Source: Bacilli bacterium (lineage in GTDB: Bacteria > Bacillota_I > Bacilli_A > RF39 > UBA660). From it: a stretch of DNA of 36,570 nucleotides. Below the pieces are notes generated by a model. That model was not told the origin of the DNA. It made no database searches and worked only from the letters and a program-made list of their open reading frames with translations. Below are positions 15,610 through 23,107 of this stretch, piece after piece. The position numbers and the translations under genes are program-made. Every line of letters begins with the position of its first letter. Position 1 is the first letter of the stretch. The stretch covers positions 1-36,570 of the forward strand of contig JAFQQE010000009.1 in NCBI GenBank assembly GCA_017411405.1, read 5' to 3'.

Positions 15610-17595
15610 ATGGATTTAACAAGCATTAATGGTATAGGTGATAAAACAATAAAAATACTAAATAACATGAATATTTTTAGTGTAGAAGACCTAATAAATT
15701 ATTACCCATATAAATATAATTTTTATAAACCTGAAAACATAAACAACTATATAAATGAAACAATTACTATAAACGGAATAGTTGAATCTATACCTAAAGC
15801 AATATATATAAAAAAGAATTTTAACTACCTCTCTTTTAGAGTAGTAACATCAAATAAAATAATCAATGTTACTATATTTAATAGAAACTTCTTAAAAAAT
15901 AATTTAACTATAGGTAAAGAAATCTGTTTAATAGGTAAATATAATAAAGAAAAAAATACTTTTACAGCAAATAATATATTATTAACTCCATTATTAGAAT
16001 CTATAATAGAACCAATATATCATATAAAGAATAATTTAAAAAATAAACAATTAAACAATCTAATATGTAATACATTAAATAATATAGAACAGGAAAATAC
16101 TTTACCAGAATATATAATAGAAAGATATAACTTTATAAATGAACATAATGCTTTAAAAGAAATACACAATCCAAAAAATATTAATAATCTAAAACAAGCA
16201 AAAATATATTTAAAATATAAAGAGTTATTTGAATTTATGTTTAAAATAAATTATTTAAAAATAAAAAGAAACATAAATTTAAACAATATAAAAAAAGAAT
16301 TTGATAAAGAAAAAATAAAAGAACTTATAAATAGTTTACCTTTTGATTTAACTCAAGATCAAAATAAAGCAATAGAAGACATACTAAATGATTTTAATTC
16401 AAATAAAAGAATGAATAGATTAGTTATAGGAGATGTAGGAAGCGGAAAGACAATAGTTGCTTTTATAGCAATATATGCAAACATATTATCAAAATATCAA
16501 TCAGCATTCTTAGCACCTACAGAAATATTGGCAAACCAACATTTTATCAATATCCAAAAAACAATACCAAATATAAATGTAGAGTTATTAACAAGTACTA
16601 CATCTAAAACAAAAAGAAAAGAAATATTAACAAAGCTAAAAAATAATGAATTAGATTGTATTATAGGTACACATTCATTAATAAATGAAGAAGTACAATT
16701 TAATAATTTAGGATTAGTAATAACAGATGAACAACATAGATTTGGTGTAAACCAAAGAAAGAATTTACAAAATAAGGGAGATGCAGTAGATGTATTATAT
16801 ATGTCAGCAACTCCTATACCAAGAACATATGCATTAACAATATATGGAGATATGGATATATCTGAAATAAAAACAAAACCAAGTGGTAGAAAAGAAGTAA
16901 TTACTAAATTATATAAAGAATCAGATATAAAAGAATGTTTAAATATAATGTTAGATGAAATAAAAAAAGGACATCAAATATATGTAGTATCACCATTAGT
17001 AGAAGAACAAGATGAAGAAGGAACATTATATGATGTAGAAAAATTATATGATAAACTTAATATTGCTTTTAATAATAAAATTGATATAGGAATATTACAC
17101 GGTAAATTAAAAACCAAGGAAAAAGAAACAATTATGGATAATTTTAAACAAGGGAAAATCAAAATACTTGTATCTACAACAGTAATTGAAGTTGGTGTCG
17201 ATGTAAAAAATGCAACTTGTATGGTAATATTTAATGCAGAAAGATTTGGATTATCTACATTACACCAATTAAGAGGTAGAGTAGGTAGAAATGATTTAAC
17301 TTCTTATTGCTTATTAGTAAGTAATTATGATAAAGAAAGACTTAATGTATTATGCTCATCTACAGATGGATTTTATATATCAGAAAAAGACTTTGAATTA
17401 AGAGGTAGTGGAAATCTATTCGGAACAGAACAAAGTGGAGAAATGTCTTTTAAATTAGCAAATATAAAAGAAGATATAAAAATATTAAATCAAACTAATA
17501 TAGATTCAAAAGAATTTATAGAAAAAAATATTAATAACTTTAGTGAATACCCATATTATCAAAGAATAATAGATTCAATAAGTTTTATAGATTAA
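15610..17595 (+). CDS. recG: ATP-dependent DNA helicase RecG
   Basis: RecG is a double-stranded DNA translocase that remodels stalled replication forks and Holliday junctions. The N-terminal wedge/OB domain covers about residues 1-140 (helix-hairpin-helix-like start LTSINGIGDKTIKIL), followed by superfamily 2 helicase motifs: Walker A GDVGSGKT (274-281), DEQH (373-376), SAT (399-401), and the C-terminal motif VI QLRGRVGRN plus the RecG-specific tail. The length of 661 residues is normal. An ATAGGAGGG Shine-Dalgarno sets the start. It is followed by a hairpin terminator shared with the convergent peptidase gene. Confidence 0.96.
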   Translation: MDLTSINGIGDKTIKILNNMNIFSVEDLINYYPYKYNFYKPENINNYINETITINGIVESIPKAIYIKKNFNYLSFRVVTSNKIINVTIFNRNFLKNNLTIGKEICLIGKYNKEKNTFTANNILLTPLLESIIEPIYHIKNNLKNKQLNNLICNTLNNIEQENTLPEYIIERYNFINEHNALKEIHNPKNINNLKQAKIYLKYKELFEFMFKINYLKIKRNINLNNIKKEFDKEKIKELINSLPFDLTQDQNKAIEDILNDFNSNKRMNRLVIGDVGSGKTIVAFIAIYANILSKYQSAFLAPTEILANQHFINIQKTIPNINVELLTSTTSKTKRKEILTKLKNNELDCIIGTHSLINEEVQFNNLGLVITDEQHRFGVNQRKNLQNKGDAVDVLYMSATPIPRTYALTIYGDMDISEIKTKPSGRKEVITKLYKESDIKECLNIMLDEIKKGHQIYVVSPLVEEQDEEGTLYDVEKLYDKLNIAFNNKIDIGILHGKLKTKEKETIMDNFKQGKIKILVSTTVIEVGVDVKNATCMVIFNAERFGLSTLHQLRGRVGRNDLTSYCLLVSNYDKERLNVLCSSTDGFYISEKDFELRGSGNLFGTEQSGEMSFKLANIKEDIKILNQTNIDSKEFIEKNINNFSEYPYYQRIIDSISFID

Positions 17596-17596
17596 A

Positions 17597-17618
17597 AAAG
17601 TATGGAATGCCATACTTT
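17597..17618. terminator. Bidirectional terminator between recG and the C39-like gene
   Basis: AAAGTATGG (17597-17605) and CCATACTTT (17610-17618) form a nine-pair stem on a four-base loop. T runs follow on both strands (better on the minus strand). It overlaps the stop codon of the convergent gene. The core stem AGTATGG/CCATACT recurs at 18619-18637. Confidence 0.75.
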
Positions 17619-18195
17619 ATTTATTATCAACACTTATAAACCATTTCCCAATTCTAGTATTCATAAATTGTTCTAAGTCATAACCTGTTTTTTCTTGTTT
17701 TTTCTTATATAGAGGGTCACAAACAACATAGATGTCATTATCCTTCTCAGCAATCAAAATAGCATGAAAAAAGCCATTAATTTCACCAGCTAAAATAATT
17801 AATTTATCATTATCTAATTCTTTTTTTATTAATTCAATATTTATATCTATACCATTAATAATATTAGTTCCAAGCTTTTTAGCGAGTTCTATATATTCTT
17901 TATATTCATTTATTACTAAATTAAAATCTACATCGTTAAAAACTTTATTTTTATTAGTAAAAAAATCTTTTTCAGAATGATACATTTTTGTGTTTAAACC
18001 TTTTTTTGATAAAATGTATGCAATTGCAGAAAACGGAGTTCCTACTATATACCTTGAAGCATATTGTTTATATAATTTTCTTTCATCATACCAATTTGCT
18101 TTTTCTATTTTTCCATAATATTCTAAAGCAATCATTAGACAAACGATTGCACAAGTATTTCCTCTTTGTTTATAAGGAGTAACACTTTTTGTCAT
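17617..18195 (-). CDS. C39-like papain-fold cysteine peptidase
   Basis: This 192-residue protein looks like a stand-alone peptidase_C39-like domain. The N-terminal QRGNTCAIVCLMIALEYYG gives the oxyanion Gln10 and nucleophile Cys15; His144 (GFFHAILIAE) and Asp160 (VVCDPLY) complete a plausible catalytic triad. Such domains cleave at Gly-Gly sites or act as small transglutaminase-like enzymes. There is no signal peptide and no ABC transporter, so bacteriocin export is not indicated. Its ATG overlaps the preceding unknown gene by four bases, so the two are coupled and probably act together. Confidence 0.72.
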   Translation of the reverse strand: MTKSVTPYKQRGNTCAIVCLMIALEYYGKIEKANWYDERKLYKQYASRYIVGTPFSAIAYILSKKGLNTKMYHSEKDFFTNKNKVFNDVDFNLVINEYKEYIELAKKLGTNIINGIDINIELIKKELDNDKLIILAGEINGFFHAILIAEKDNDIYVVCDPLYKKKQEKTGYDLEQFMNTRIGKWFISVDNK

Positions 18196-18554
18196 TTTTT
18201 CACCACTTTTTTTAATTTTTTATAATCTTTTTTTAGATTAATCATTCTAAGTAAATGAGCCATACTGGCTCTACTAAAACCTTTTATAAATATACACCTA
18301 TTTTGATTCTCTAATATGAAATCGATTAAATCTTTATATTCTCCAATAAAGTGATTTTTTATTACTATACTATTATTAATTTTTACATCCAAATAAATTT
18401 TAGGTAGCACACTTGAACCTAATTGTTTTATACAAAAACAATTTATTAATTTATTATCAAACTTTGAATTAGAAGTAGTATATAAGTTATTATTCTTTAT
18501 AATATAATATCTATCAAGTTTGTACTTTTTATATTTATAATCATTTAAATTCAT
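18192..18554 (-). CDS. Unknown protein coupled to the C39-like peptidase
   Basis: I do not recognise this 120-residue protein. It is basic and rich in Lys, Asn and Tyr, with no signal peptide or membrane helix. Visible features are YYIIKNNNLYTTSNSKFDNK, a central strand-rich part, KDLIDFILENQNRCIFIKGFSRASMAHLLRMINL, and a lysine-rich C-terminus. It overlaps the peptidase by four bases (ATGA), and an AGGGTG site precedes its ATG. The pair stands between recG and the restriction-modification genes, so it could be substrate, partner or immunity protein of the peptidase; none of these is proven. Confidence 0.6.
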   Translation of the reverse strand: MNLNDYKYKKYKLDRYYIIKNNNLYTTSNSKFDNKLINCFCIKQLGSSVLPKIYLDVKINNSIVIKNHFIGEYKDLIDFILENQNRCIFIKGFSRASMAHLLRMINLKKDYKKLKKVVKK

Positions 18555-18612
18555 AACAAAAACACCCTAATCATATAAATATTATATCATGTCTATCATA
18601 TTAATTAAATAT

Positions 18613-18637
18613 AAAAAAAGTATGGATAAACCATACT
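18613..18637 (-). terminator. Minus-strand intrinsic terminator
   Basis: CCATACT and AGTATGG (18619-18625 with 18631-18637) form a seven-pair stem on a five-base loop, followed on the minus strand by seven T (18619-18613). It insulates the C39-like pair from the restriction-modification operon. The 18638-18754 stretch between the two terminators shows nothing I can identify. Confidence 0.65.
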
Positions 18638-18754
18638 ATGAACCTATACTATTATATCTTTTTAAACCAACTTTAAAAGAATATAAACACGGTATTAAAT
18701 ATATAAATATTAATAATAGAACTATTTAGTCTCTTCAGGTTGTGTTGTTAGTTG

Positions 18755-18782
18755 AAAAAAAAGAACGTTTCTACATGTTCTT
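18755..18782 (-). terminator. Terminator of the restriction-modification operon
   Basis: On the minus strand AAGAAC (18782-18777) and GTTCTT (18766-18761) enclose a ten-base loop and are followed by eight T (18762-18755). The stem begins in the methyltransferase stop codon. Confidence 0.7.
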
Positions 18783-19872
18783 ATAATTTAATAAAATCAT
18801 AATCATTAATATCAAATTGTTTTTTTATCGTTTCAATTGATACATTCGAACTATCCATACCTATCCATTTTCTTCCTAATTTTTCAGCACATTTCAGAGT
18901 TGTACCTCCGCCTGCAAAACAATCAAGAATTATACTATTTTCTTCTGAAGACTGTAAAATTATTTGTTCTATCATTTTACTATTTTTTTGGGTCGGATAT
19001 AATGGCTTTTGTGGATCTTTAAATCTCCATATATCTTGTATTTTTTTACCTTTATGTTCATCTGCGTATTTTTTTATTCTTGGATTTCCAGTTGAGCTCC
19101 ATTCAATCAAACCAAGACTATCAAGTTTATCAAATTCAGATGGGTCTGTTCTCCAATGTCTTCCCTCAGGAACAGGAATTCCTCTCCATGGTTTTGAGGT
19201 ATTTCCATTTTTTGTACTTCCAGGTGCATGTAACGGAATAGTTGTGTAATGTCTTCCATCACTATCAACTTTAGAAAATCTCTCTTCTATTTCATTAATA
19301 TCTAAAGGAATTTTTATATCATTCCAAATATTTTCAGAATATTTTTTTGCATAGAATAAAATCAAATCTTTTTCATTTCCATATGCTTTACGATAAAAAT
19401 TCTTAGGATTAGACTTAATGCGAGTTATATCATTCTTAAAATTGCTAAAACCAAAAACTTCGTCCATAATTATTTTTACATAGTGCCCTACTTTATAATC
19501 AATATGTAAATATATTGATCCTTTATCCGAAAGAAGCTCTCTCATAATAATTAATCTTTCTCTCAAAAATTCCAAATATGTTTCTAGATTCATTTTATCG
19601 CTATAAGCCACAATCCCATGTTTTCCTTTACTTATTGAATTGCTTCTACTCTCCGTAACATAAAATATTTGATCTGTATTAAAAGGTGGATCAATGTATA
19701 TTAAATCTATTTTACCTATATATTTTTCTAATAATAATCCTAAACCAACAAAATTATCTCCATAAATAAGTATATTGTCCTTTTCAAAATTATTAATAGA
19801 ACATTTTTTTACCATTTTTTTTGATAATTCAATAATATCTGTTTTGCTTTTTCCATTATAAATTAATTCCAT
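18781..19872 (-). CDS. Type II DNA methyltransferase (beta class, probable N6-adenine)
   Basis: The protein modifies a DNA site to protect it from the neighbouring endonuclease. The catalytic motif IV is DPPF (residues 61-64) and precedes the SAM-binding motif I (ILDCFAGGGTTLKCAE, about 315-330), the order of beta-class amino-methyltransferases; PTQKNSKMIEQII just before motif I is also typical. The target-recognition region lies between (about 150-290). At 363 residues it is of ordinary type II size. AAAGGA precedes the ATG, 11 bases after the endonuclease gene. Adenine over cytosine is the likelier target with DPPF but is not certain. Specificity cannot be read from sequence. Confidence 0.88.
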   Translation of the reverse strand: MELIYNGKSKTDIIELSKKMVKKCSINNFEKDNILIYGDNFVGLGLLLEKYIGKIDLIYIDPPFNTDQIFYVTESRSNSISKGKHGIVAYSDKMNLETYLEFLRERLIIMRELLSDKGSIYLHIDYKVGHYVKIIMDEVFGFSNFKNDITRIKSNPKNFYRKAYGNEKDLILFYAKKYSENIWNDIKIPLDINEIEERFSKVDSDGRHYTTIPLHAPGSTKNGNTSKPWRGIPVPEGRHWRTDPSEFDKLDSLGLIEWSSTGNPRIKKYADEHKGKKIQDIWRFKDPQKPLYPTQKNSKMIEQIILQSSEENSIILDCFAGGGTTLKCAEKLGRKWIGMDSSNVSIETIKKQFDINDYDFIKL

Positions 19873-19883
19873 AGCATTTTCCT

Positions 19884-20684
19884 TTAAATTGAAAATAAAA
19901 ATTCTCTTAATAAAAGTGAAGATATTATTATTTGGTTTGGATGATTCATTAAATAAGTGTATAATTTATTATTTCCTTTTATAAATAACACACCATCCAT
20001 TATTGCTATAGATACAACTTCATTATCTACTTTTTTATTAACAAAATCAGATTGCATTGTTCTAACCGCATCATCAAATTGAGCATTTTGATGCCCACCA
20101 AAATCTGTTAAAAATTTTGCTTCTGCAATAATATATTTATTATTAAACTTAGCTATAAAATCAATACCTTTTTCCCTTTCAAACCCTAAATACCTTTTAG
20201 CAAAATTTTTCATTTCAGCATCTGATACATTATAAATACAATTTTCCTGGCAATTTAAAAAATCAGATTCATTTTTATAAACTGGCACTCCTAAAACACC
20301 CTTATCAACCCATTGTTTAAACATTGGCCCAATTTGACGATTAGTCTCTTTTGGTTCTGTACATTTTTCAATAATTTCATCAAAACCCATTTGAAATAAA
20401 TTACCTGCAATTCTATTAATAGTTTGTGGATTTCTTTCTATCGAACTCCTATCTCTTTTCAAATAAGCAACATAAGAATCTTTAATAGGAAAAAGTTCTA
20501 AATCTAATAATTGTTTTACTAAATCTATATTATTTCCTGCAATAAAAGCATTTCTTATATTTTCTTCTTTATCTTTAGATATTTCTCTTCTCAAATTTGG
20601 AGTAATTGGATATACTTTATATAATTCATCCAAATAATTTCTTTGAGATGCAAATTCAACACTTAATTTTGTCCAATAATTCAT
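19884..20684 (-). CDS. Type II restriction endonuclease (PD-(D/E)XK type)
   Basis: This 266-residue protein precedes the methyltransferase in the same operon and fits its cognate restriction enzyme. A PD-(D/E)XK-like core is visible: KGIDFIAKFNNKYIIAEAKFL with Asp175, Glu188 and Lys190. The N-terminal half (NPQTINRIAGNLFQMGF, EPKETNRQIGPMFKQW) resembles several annotated type II restriction enzymes, but I cannot name the prototype. An AGGAGG site precedes the ATG. The operon is minus-strand, endonuclease first, with no controller gene. It adjoins the integrative-element region. Confidence 0.78.
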   Translation of the reverse strand: MNYWTKLSVEFASQRNYLDELYKVYPITPNLRREISKDKEENIRNAFIAGNNIDLVKQLLDLELFPIKDSYVAYLKRDRSSIERNPQTINRIAGNLFQMGFDEIIEKCTEPKETNRQIGPMFKQWVDKGVLGVPVYKNESDFLNCQENCIYNVSDAEMKNFAKRYLGFEREKGIDFIAKFNNKYIIAEAKFLTDFGGHQNAQFDDAVRTMQSDFVNKKVDNEVVSIAIMDGVLFIKGNNKLYTYLMNHPNQIIISSLLLREFLFSI

Positions 20685-20833
20685 AGTATTACCTCCTATA
20701 TAATTATAACATATTTATAACATTATATTGTATTTAATAATAAATAATTGTAATTTTATTGATTATTTGTTATCATATAGAACCGTAAACTTAAATGTGT
20801 TTGTAAAAAAATAACATAAATTCATTTAATTTA

Positions 20834-20842
20834 TGCTATAAT
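20834..20842 (+). promoter_or_regulatory. Extended -10 promoter of the convergent small RNA
   Basis: TGCTATAAT (20834-20842) is a perfect extended -10. The -35 is poor, as is allowed for extended -10 promoters. Initiation would be near 20849. Confidence 0.6.
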
Positions 20843-20848
20843 ATTAAT

Positions 20849-20926
20849 ATAAGAATAGGAGATAGCGTAGAGAACTTCCTTCTGTTCTATTTAAGCAATG
20901 CCATTAACTAAGTTAATGGCTTTTTT
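20849..20926 (+). ncRNA. Candidate antisense small RNA facing the DUF1508 gene
   Basis: A perfect extended -10 starts an RNA of about 78 bases that ends at a strong terminator, GCCATTAAC (20900-20908) with GTTAATGGC (20912-20920), followed by six T. It ends exactly at the 3' end of the convergent DUF1508 gene. It has no start codon after its AGGAG. Its 5' part (20855-20887) repeats the 5' leader of the DUF1508 message almost exactly, including AACTTCCTTCTGTTC, the arm that masks the DUF1508 Shine-Dalgarno. It could thus base-pair with that Shine-Dalgarno in trans. Confidence 0.65.
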
Positions 20927-21098
20927 ATTTGTTATAAACAGGACAATTTGCCGAATACAACTTGATTAGATTTAATGCGTGAATGCAACTTTGTTTTGTT
21001 GTATACCCATCTCCGCTAGTAGCTAATATTTGGCCATTAGAACTAACGAATCTGAAGTAATAAAGGAAATTTCTTCCTAAAAAAACTTCTGCTCTCAT
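20925..21098 (-). CDS. Small DUF1508 (YegP-like) protein
   Basis: This short gene encodes 57 residues (from ATG 21098; an adjacent ATG at 21101 adds one Met). The core FRFVSSNGQILATS followed by DGYTTKQSCIHALNLIK matches one DUF1508/YegP repeat, a small alpha-beta unit usually found in tandem and of unknown function. The second ATG is favoured because it lies seven bases after a strong GGAGG (21110-21106), whereas the first is only four away. The leader hairpin at 21105-21134 buries this site. It is cytoplasmic with no membrane helix. The stop codon overlaps the T run of the convergent small RNA. Confidence 0.78.
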   Translation of the reverse strand: MRAEVFLGRNFLYYFRFVSSNGQILATSGDGYTTKQSCIHALNLIKLYSANCPVYNK

Positions 21099-21104
21099 CA
21101 TATC

Positions 21105-21134
21105 ACCTCCTTGTTCACGTGAACAAAAGGAAGT
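21105..21134 (-). promoter_or_regulatory. Hairpin sequestering the DUF1508 Shine-Dalgarno
   Basis: In the minus-strand RNA, ACUUCC (21134-21129) pairs with GGAGGU (21110-21105), and UUGUUC (21126-21121) pairs with GAACAA (21116-21111) around an ACGU loop, with a two-U bulge. The entire Shine-Dalgarno is in the stem. At DNA level TTGTTCACGTGAACAA (21111-21126) is also a perfect 16-base palindrome, so a protein operator is an alternative reading. Confidence 0.65.
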
Positions 21135-21152
21135 GTTCTATCTCCTATAAGC

Positions 21153-21161
21153 ATTATACCA
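21153..21161 (-). promoter_or_regulatory. Promoter of the DUF1508 gene
   Basis: On the minus strand TGGTATAAT (21161-21153) is a perfect extended -10. The transcript would start close to 21147 and open with ATAGGAGATAG, the same sequence that opens the convergent small RNA. Confidence 0.65.
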
Positions 21162-21297
21162 TATTTCATTGATAACTTCTAACAAAAAAATTAAAATTTC
21201 TATAAAATCAATCAAAACCTCCTGAAGAGAATAAAGATTGTCCTTTTTTCTATTTTACCCCAATATTTATAAGGGTTTATTTTTCTGTAAATTAAAA

Positions 21298-21447
21298 TTA
21301 GGTACGATTTAAACAATGAATTTTTATCTAACTCGTACCTAAATTGTACCTATTGCAACTGTAGTGTAACCACTAAAATCCTTATAAACCTTGATAATAC
21401 AAGGCATAAACAAAAAATGTGGACCATCTCTGGTCCACTTCAGGGGG
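21298..21447. repeat. Integrative-element end A: GTACCT arm repeats, TCCTTATAAAC and GAGA-loop hairpin
   Basis: TTAGGTACG (21298-21306) is inverted against CGTACCTAA (21334-21342), and a second GTACCT follows at 21346-21351. Then come TCCTTATAAAC (21379-21389), a small CCTTG/CAAGG stem (21389-21404), and an eight-pair hairpin GTGGACCA/TGGTCCAC (21419-21438) with TCTC loop (GAGA on the minus strand) followed by TTCAGGGGG (21439-21447). The same parts in the same order occur at 31986-32075 after the integrase gene. Element A thus looks like the right-hand end of a related integrated element that has lost its integrase. Confidence 0.6.
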
Positions 21448-21554
21448 AAAAATTAAAGGGCAATTCTATTACCTCGTAACCTCTTTTATTCCCTTAAAAT
21501 ACGTCATATTGCCATTTTATACACTTGCTTCACCATCCTAGAATTTGGAAAATT

Positions 21555-21582
21555 CGTAGATAAAAGTGTAGATAAAATTACA
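21555..21582. repeat. GTAGATAAA direct-repeat pair, copy 1
   Basis: Two GTAGATAAAA units begin at 21556 and 21568, followed by TTACA. A nearly identical pair occurs at 22808-22836 in the same orientation. Short spaced repeats of this kind are typical integrase arm-binding sites. The two copies bracket the DUF5655 gene. Confidence 0.55.
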
Positions 21583-21594
21583 TTTTAAAGAATC

Positions 21595-21617
21595 AAAAAA
21601 CTAGCTTCTTGCTAGTT
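21595..21617 (-). terminator. Terminator of the DUF5655 gene
   Basis: AACTAGC and GCTAGTT (21599-21605 with 21611-21617) form a seven-pair stem on a five-base loop, with six T following on the minus strand. The stem overlaps the stop codon. Confidence 0.75.
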
Positions 21618-22509
21618 ATTTTTTATTTACTTCTAATGATTGTTTTATTAAAGGAATTAGATTATCAATCATATCTATATTTGTAATATCTACACAATAA
21701 TCTCCATTACCATGATGACCACAATTAGATAAATCTATCGTAATATTTAATGGATCATTTAATGTTCCTTTCTTCATATTTATAAACATTGTTATTTTAC
21801 TTTTATAAAATTCTAAATCTATGATATTTCTAGAACCCTTAAATGCAATATACATTTTTTTAACATCTATATCAATATCATCTAATTCTAAAACTCTTTC
21901 TTTTAATTTTTCATATATATCTTTTATTAATTCTGATCTATGATTTAAATGATCTTCTTCCGTATATACTTTTACTTCCCTAGTCACTTGATCTGTAAAG
22001 CTTTCAACTTTTATTTCTTCTATTTTAGTATTACTAACTTTTTGAATTAATTCAACATCTATAATATTGTCTTCATATTTAGATACTTTATATAAATCGA
22101 TTGGAATATTTTTAAAATCAGTCGCATTTAATTGGTACGGTGTAAATACTGGTGATACGAATATAATTCTTGATTGACTCCAATCTATATCATTAATCAT
22201 TAATTGTTTACTAGTCTTTTCATTATATTTAAGTACAAAATCTGCTTTTCTTTCTAACAATAATTTTAAATATGTATATCCTTGATCAACCAAACTATGA
22301 TTTTTAACATTTTTATACTCAACAATCTTAAATGATTTTGTTTCTTCATCAAATGCTAAAGTATCTATTCTAAAACTACCAACTGTAAATTCAGTTTCTA
22401 TAAAATCATATCCTATTATTTCTTTAATATTTTTTTCAAAGTATGTTTGTAATTCTTTTTCATTTTTAAAATCTTCTTGTTTTAATTTTCTATTATTTTT
22501 AAGAATCAT
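21616..22509 (-). CDS. PD-(D/E)XK nuclease-like protein with DUF5655 C-terminal domain
   Basis: This 297-residue protein has an N-terminal endonuclease-like fold: ETEFTVGSFRIDTLAFDEETKSFKIVEYKN supplies Glu40, Asp49, Glu64 and Lys66 of a PD-(D/E)XK site. The C-terminal region (about 180-297: SELIKDIYEKLKERVLELDDIDIDVKKMYIAFK..NIIDLEFYKSKITMFINMKKGTLNDP) matches the DUF5655 domain. Such proteins are common, uncharacterised companions of restriction systems and mobile elements. It has its own terminator and sits between two GTAGATAAA repeat pairs, like a cassette. A defence role is inference from context. Confidence 0.75.
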   Translation of the reverse strand: MILKNNRKLKQEDFKNEKELQTYFEKNIKEIIGYDFIETEFTVGSFRIDTLAFDEETKSFKIVEYKNVKNHSLVDQGYTYLKLLLERKADFVLKYNEKTSKQLMINDIDWSQSRIIFVSPVFTPYQLNATDFKNIPIDLYKVSKYEDNIIDVELIQKVSNTKIEEIKVESFTDQVTREVKVYTEEDHLNHRSELIKDIYEKLKERVLELDDIDIDVKKMYIAFKGSRNIIDLEFYKSKITMFINMKKGTLNDPLNITIDLSNCGHHGNGDYCVDITNIDMIDNLIPLIKQSLEVNKK

Positions 22510-22807
22510 ATTAAAATACCTCCGAACTTCTAATATTATTATAACATATTTTTATCGTTTCTTTCTAATTTCAATTAACAATTTAATTACATTTTTAGTA
22601 TCGTGCTACTTCAAGGGGCAACCAAAATTTAATTTTTTTATTCATGAACCCAGATAAATAAAGGGTTTTAATTTTTAGAATTATCGAAAAATCCCCTTAA
22701 ACTACTTAGTAAAATGCATTTTTAAATTTTAAGGGCTCTAATATGAAGTTTTCCTAGGTTTTATAAAGATTTGCGAGATTTTGGGTTTAAAAATTTAGGT
22801 CAAAAAA
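22510..22807. other. Non-coding stretch upstream of the DUF5655 gene, degenerate element-end copy
   Basis: I see no gene here. A short stem TAGTA/TGCTA (22596-22608) followed by CTTCAAGGGG resembles a decayed version of the hairpin plus TTCAGGGGG module found at three other sites. The rest is A/T-rich with several short inverted repeats, and it should contain the DUF5655 promoter. Confidence 0.35.
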
Positions 22808-22836
22808 GTGTAGATAAATTGTAGATAAAATTACAC
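22808..22836. repeat. GTAGATAAA direct-repeat pair, copy 2
   Basis: Units start at 22810 and 22821 and are followed by ATTACAC. The pair matches copy 1 (21555-21582) across about 26 bases with few differences and has the same orientation, about 1.25 kb apart. Confidence 0.55.
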
Positions 22837-22871
22837 TTTGGGCTACTTCAATCTTCGCAAGCCCTTGATTT

Positions 22872-22919
22872 TCCTTAGAAAAACAAAAATGCTAGGTCTC
22901 TCGACCTAGCTTCAGGGGG
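22872..22919. repeat. Element end B: GAGA-loop hairpin with TTCAGGGGG
   Basis: TCCTTAGAAAAAC (22872-22884) is followed by GCTAGGTC/GACCTAGC (22891-22898 with 22903-22910) on a TCTC loop and then TTCAGGGGG (22911-22919). Compared with copies A and C the loop and 3' flank are identical while both stem arms differ in a compensating way, the sign of a conserved structure. On the minus strand it reads as a terminator with GAGA tetraloop and a T-rich tail. This is the probable left boundary of the CBASS-carrying element. Confidence 0.55.
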
Positions 22920-23036
22920 CCAAAATCTTTCATATATGAAATAAATTATTGCTAATTAAATCCTTATATTTTAAGCAATTATAGATTAAGTCTAATTATA
23001 AAAATTTATATAATTTTAAGAGTTTTTAGTGATTGA

Positions 23037-23054
23037 GTACCTAAATGGGTACCT
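23037..23054. repeat. Left-arm GTACCT repeat pair
   Basis: GTACCTAAATGGGTACCT places two GTACCT units 12 bases apart. The right-end copy is GTACCTATTTGGGTACCT with the same spacing. They are probable integrase arm-type binding sites. Confidence 0.6.
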
Positions 23055-23107
23055 AAAATTAAAAACAATACTACTAATATTCTTCACAAAAGAAAGGATT
23101 TGAAATT

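Noticed and set aside
21111-21126. LexA-type SOS box in the DUF1508 leader
   Set aside because: The palindrome reads GTTC-N4-GAAC, the reverse arrangement of the Gram-positive LexA box GAAC-N4-GTTC, and its role in the RNA hairpin is a better explanation.
21298-23054. CRISPR array
   Set aside because: Repeated motifs are present but not regularly spaced, have different lengths and occur only two or three times, and no cas genes are nearby.
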